The notes under the pieces are model-generated. The model saw only the letters and a program-made list of their open reading frames with translations. It made no database searches and had not been told where the DNA came from. From Colimorpha sp045639845 (lineage in GTDB: Bacteria > Bacteroidota > Bacteroidia > Bacteroidales > P3), in assembly GCA_045639845.1 (NCBI GenBank), contig JAZUDW010000069.1, forward strand, positions 1 to 17,466: a DNA stretch of 17,466 nucleotides, written 5' to 3'. Below, one piece after another: positions 14,400-17,466 of this stretch; the first letter of the stretch is position 1; the number at the start of each line of letters is the position of its first letter. Both the position numbers and the translations under genes were made by a program.

Positions 14400-17300
14400 A
14401 TGAATCCTTCAAACACAAACCACGAAGAAAGACCAAAGTTCTATGTATATAGAGCCTCTGCAGGTTCCGGCAAAACATTCAACCTCGTATTGCGGTTCCT
14501 TTCCATCTCGCTCGATACGCCCCACGATGCAGAGTTGAGAAACAGATTCACTCATATCTTGGCCATCACCTTCACCAAGAAAGCCACCAACGAGATGAAA
14601 CAACGCATCCTTCGTGAGTTGCAAAGTATCATCAACTATCCTACAGGAAAAGACGATATGGCAGAGATGCTTTGCCACAATCTCCATGTTTCTGCCCAGG
14701 AGCTCAAGCGCCGGGCATCCGTGATGTTCAAAGCAGTGCTTCACGACTATGGCAATCTCAGCATCAGCACCATCGATAGTTTTATGAATCGTGTAGTCCG
14801 TACCTTTGCCCACGACCTTCATCTCCCCATCGGTTTCACCCCCAATACAGACAGCGACGATCTTATCCAGCATGCCATCGACGATGTTATGAATGGCTTT
14901 GGTACGGCCCCCCACGTTGATATCGACAAAGTACTTCTCGCCTTTGTCAACAGCCAGTGGGACAACGACAAACGCTATGCCCAAGTGGAGCGCAGCATTG
15001 CCGATCTTGCAGGGCAGCTTTTCCACGAGGATGTTCCCGAGAAATTAAAGCGGCTGCACAGTTTCTCTCTCTCCGACTTCATCGGTATCAACACCCAATT
15101 GCACCACGACAACCTTGATCTCAAACAAGCAATCATACACTTGGGCCAGTCTATATACAATGAACTTTATCAGGTGAAAGACAATCTCGTTGGAAAAGGA
15201 AACCGAGGCCCCATCTGCTATTTCTCCAAAGTAGCCAAAGGAGAGATCCTAGCCGAGATTACCACTCCACAGATGGAGGTGCTCAGTGGCGACAAGCCCT
15301 GGGGCAAAGATATACCCGACAGTGTGATTCTCAATGCCGTGAATGGCTACCAGCAGATACAGCAGAAAATCAAAACCTACAATACTCGCAAACTAGTACT
15401 CAGCCATCTTTTCGAGATGGCCCTTCTCAACGAACTCAACGCTCGAATATCCGACTACTCGCGCGACAACGAGAGCCTACCCATCGGCGAGATCACCCGC
15501 ATTATCTACAATACCGTGCGCAACGAATCCGCACCCTTCTTCTTCGAACGTATAGGCACATACTACCGTCACATCATGATCGATGAGTTTCAAGATACTT
15601 CGGTCATGCAGTGGGGGGCGCTCATACCCTTGGTCAACGAATGCCTGTCCTATGGCTCTGAGTGCCTCATAGTAGGCGATGCCAAACAAGCCATCTACCG
15701 TTTCCGTCAGGGCAAAGTGCAGCAGTTTATCGACCTCGCCAATCTCGGCGATCCCGAATACCATGGCCCCCAGCCTCAGCTGCCCGCCCATAGCCACCAG
15801 CTGCTGGCCTCCACCCAAACCATAGACCTCAAGAAGAACCATCGCACCCTCAAAAACATAGTCTCCTTCAACAATACCTTCTTCCGTTGGATAGTCGATA
15901 CCAAATACTCACAAAACAAATACATCCCCCCCATATACCACCAGCTCGAACAAGAGTTCAACGATAATCAGCCAACTGAGCCGGCCAGCAAAACGAACCA
16001 CGGCTTCGTCAAAGCATATCTTAGCGACGACAACACCGCACTCAAACAGCAAGTCTATCAAACCATACAACGCATCATCACCGATCCTGCATCGCGCTAC
16101 ACCTACAGCGATATCACCATCCTGGCCCGCAAAAATTCCAGCCTTGCCGACCTCATTGCCTACCTCAACCAGCGCACCATCGACGGCAACCCCATACCCC
16201 TGCAGTCGGCCGACTCGCTGTACCTCTCCACCAGCCGTGCTGTCACCCTCCTCGTAAGCCTCCTGCGCTATCTCTCCGATACCACCCCCTTCCATGCCTA
16301 TACCGCCCTGGCCCATCTCTTCAATCTGGGACTGATAGACCATGATCCATCCGCTCTCTACATACAGCCCCAACCCGACTACACTTTCGAAGGCTATCTT
16401 CTCAAGCAGGGCTACCATTTCCCCACCGCACAGCTCCGAGCTTTGCCTCTCATCGACCTTTGCGAAGAGCTCATCCGCATCTTCAGCCCTGAACGCCACC
16501 TCCCCGCGCAGCAGCAGCGCCGTCCCGCACAGCTATGCGATATCGACAATGCCTTCCTCACCACCTTCCTCACCCAGGTGTATCGCTACACACAGCGTCA
16601 CCGCCAAGACCTGGCCGAGTTTGTAGCTTGGGCCGACCGTAACCTCCCGCACATAGTGGTCAAAGGAGCCTCTTCGAGCGCCATCCGACTCATGAGCGTC
16701 CATAAATCCAAAGGCCTCGAATCGCCCATCATCCTATTCTACAACCCGTCGTACAAAAACAGGGAGAACGATATATGGGTCGATGTGGCCGATGCCGATA
16801 TGCACCTCCCCATCAGCATCGTGTCGTCCAATTGCGGTGCCGACAATGATTTTATGGCCGAGATAACCGACGAGCAGCTGCAAAACGATATGGACGAGCT
16901 CAATATCCTCTATGTGGCCTTTACCCGCCCGCAGCATGCGCTCTATATCTTCAATTATTACAAAGAGCCCCAGGACTCCGATGCCGCCTCCGCATCCACC
17001 CTTCGTGCCCACATACACACCTTCTTTGCCGAAGCCGGCAGCCATATCAAAGGCATACCCGTAGAAACCACCCATGGCGAAGCCGAAGACATTCCCTGCC
17101 TCACGGTCACGGTAGGCACCGAAAAACTCGTGGCCTCCGTCCCCTCGGCCTCCGTAGCCTCCACCCCCGTATCCGCCATAGCCTATCCCGCCTGGCAGCA
17201 CCGTCTCCGTATATCCAACCACTCACGGCCGCAGGTGCTGGCGCTTGCCGGCAGCGCCGCCGCCCCGCAGCACACCTCGGCCGCTTTGGGCACACTGGTG

Positions 17301-17466
17301 CACAATGTGCTTGCCACCATCGGCAGCGCACCATCGCTGCCCTCCTTGCAGCAGCACCCCTTCTATCGCCATCAGCCCCTGCCACCTCAGGTAGTCGATA
17401 TGGTGGCAGCCGTAGTAAACCATCCGCAGTGCAGCCTATTCTTCAACCCCCAGTACCGTGCCGTCA
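14400..17466 (+). CDS. AddA/RecB-like UvrD-family helicase-nuclease (3' end outside window)
   Basis: An open frame of 1022 codons from the ATG at 14400 runs off the window edge without a stop. It encodes a superfamily-1A helicase: Walker A ASAGSGKT (19-26), motif Ia ITFTKKATNEMKQR, motif II MIDEFQDTS (393-401), motif III GDAKQAIYRFR (426-436), motif IV LKKNHR, motif V MSVHKSKGLE (765-774) and motif VI LYVAFTRPQHALYIF (from 837). Near the edge GTLVHNVL (His968) resembles the start of the RecB/AddA PD-(D/E)XK nuclease domain, whose remaining catalytic residues would lie outside. This fits the large subunit of a double-strand-break end-processing complex (AddAB type) that generates 3' tails for RecA. 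In Bacteroidota its nuclease partner often lies beside it, here possibly beyond the edge. The last third is much more C-rich than the rest of the window. Confidence 0.9.
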   Translation, partial: MNPSNTNHEERPKFYVYRASAGSGKTFNLVLRFLSISLDTPHDAELRNRFTHILAITFTKKATNEMKQRILRELQSIINYPTGKDDMAEMLCHNLHVSAQELKRRASVMFKAVLHDYGNLSISTIDSFMNRVVRTFAHDLHLPIGFTPNTDSDDLIQHAIDDVMNGFGTAPHVDIDKVLLAFVNSQWDNDKRYAQVERSIADLAGQLFHEDVPEKLKRLHSFSLSDFIGINTQLHHDNLDLKQAIIHLGQSIYNELYQVKDNLVGKGNRGPICYFSKVAKGEILAEITTPQMEVLSGDKPWGKDIPDSVILNAVNGYQQIQQKIKTYNTRKLVLSHLFEMALLNELNARISDYSRDNESLPIGEITRIIYNTVRNESAPFFFERIGTYYRHIMIDEFQDTSVMQWGALIPLVNECLSYGSECLIVGDAKQAIYRFRQGKVQQFIDLANLGDPEYHGPQPQLPAHSHQLLASTQTIDLKKNHRTLKNIVSFNNTFFRWIVDTKYSQNKYIPPIYHQLEQEFNDNQPTEPASKTNHGFVKAYLSDDNTALKQQVYQTIQRIITDPASRYTYSDITILARKNSSLADLIAYLNQRTIDGNPIPLQSADSLYLSTSRAVTLLVSLLRYLSDTTPFHAYTALAHLFNLGLIDHDPSALYIQPQPDYTFEGYLLKQGYHFPTAQLRALPLIDLCEELIRIFSPERHLPAQQQRRPAQLCDIDNAFLTTFLTQVYRYTQRHRQDLAEFVAWADRNLPHIVVKGASSSAIRLMSVHKSKGLESPIILFYNPSYKNRENDIWVDVADADMHLPISIVSSNCGADNDFMAEITDEQLQNDMDELNILYVAFTRPQHALYIFNYYKEPQDSDAASASTLRAHIHTFFAEAGSHIKGIPVETTHGEAEDIPCLTVTVGTEKLVASVPSASVASTPVSAIAYPAWQHRLRISNHSRPQVLALAGSAAAPQHTSAALGTLVHNVLATIGSAPSLPSLQQHPFYRHQPLPPQVVDMVAAVVNHPQCSLFFNPQYRAV

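Noticed and set aside
15909..16499. Glycine- and valine-rich - strand open frame, with several similar frames up to 17423
   Set aside because: These arise because the helicase coding strand is C-rich and poor in codons that become stops on the other strand. The helicase frame is continuous and carries all the expected motifs.
1..17466. Insertion sequences, prophage genes, tRNAs or rRNAs
   Set aside because: I found no transposase, integrase or phage structural protein, no cloverleaf-like segment and no rRNA sequence on either strand.

Overview
The window reads as chromosomal DNA of a member of the Bacteroidota, most likely order Bacteroidales. Four things support this. A textbook Bacteroidota sigma-ABfrp promoter (TTTG, 19 bp, TAnnTTTG) precedes the first gene. 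Genes lack Shine-Dalgarno sequences. A PorQ homologue of the type IX secretion system is present. Lipoproteins, a GH92 mannosidase and a membrane-anchored LytTR protein are typical of gut or oral Bacteroidales. I cannot assign a family or genus from the sequence alone.

Layout: (1) 1-2634 holds two lysine-fermentation genes, kdd (3,5-diaminohexanoate dehydrogenase) and kamA (lysine 2,3-aminomutase). They follow a strong promoter, are separated by a striking hairpin and end at a good intrinsic terminator. Both use a codon set typical of highly expressed genes. The usual partners kamD/kamE do not follow. (2) 2658-5349 holds a secreted WG-repeat protein, porQ and lplA on the + strand. (3) 5403-7486 holds ispE and a phoH-type ATPase gene on the - strand, separated by a 329-bp spacer that carries copy 1 of a structured repeat. 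(4) 7587-11754 holds a ROK-family sugar kinase gene and a GH92 alpha-mannosidase lipoprotein gene, separated by a 19-bp-stem hairpin. (5) 11816-13247 holds copy 2 of the structured repeat, a small cysteine-rich lipoprotein gene, a tightly coupled four-helix membrane LytTR regulator gene, and a cluster of 8-bp repeat units. (6) 13295-14269 encodes a lipoprotein of the NAGPA phosphodiester-glycosidase family. (7) 14400 to the end is a long, uninterrupted but edge-truncated gene for an AddA/RecB-like helicase-nuclease.

Functional links: kdd and kamA belong to one pathway, lysine to acetate plus butyrate. The ROK kinase, the GH92 enzyme and the NAGPA-family protein could together process host or microbial mannose-containing glycans, but they are not obviously one operon. 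The lipoprotein/LytTR pair looks like a small envelope-sensing module. The least explained features are the approximately 120-bp repeat found at 6421-6540 and 11816-11936, whose hairpin shows a compensating G-U change, and the tandem YTCAACMR-like 8-mers next to the LytTR gene and again immediately before the helicase start codon.
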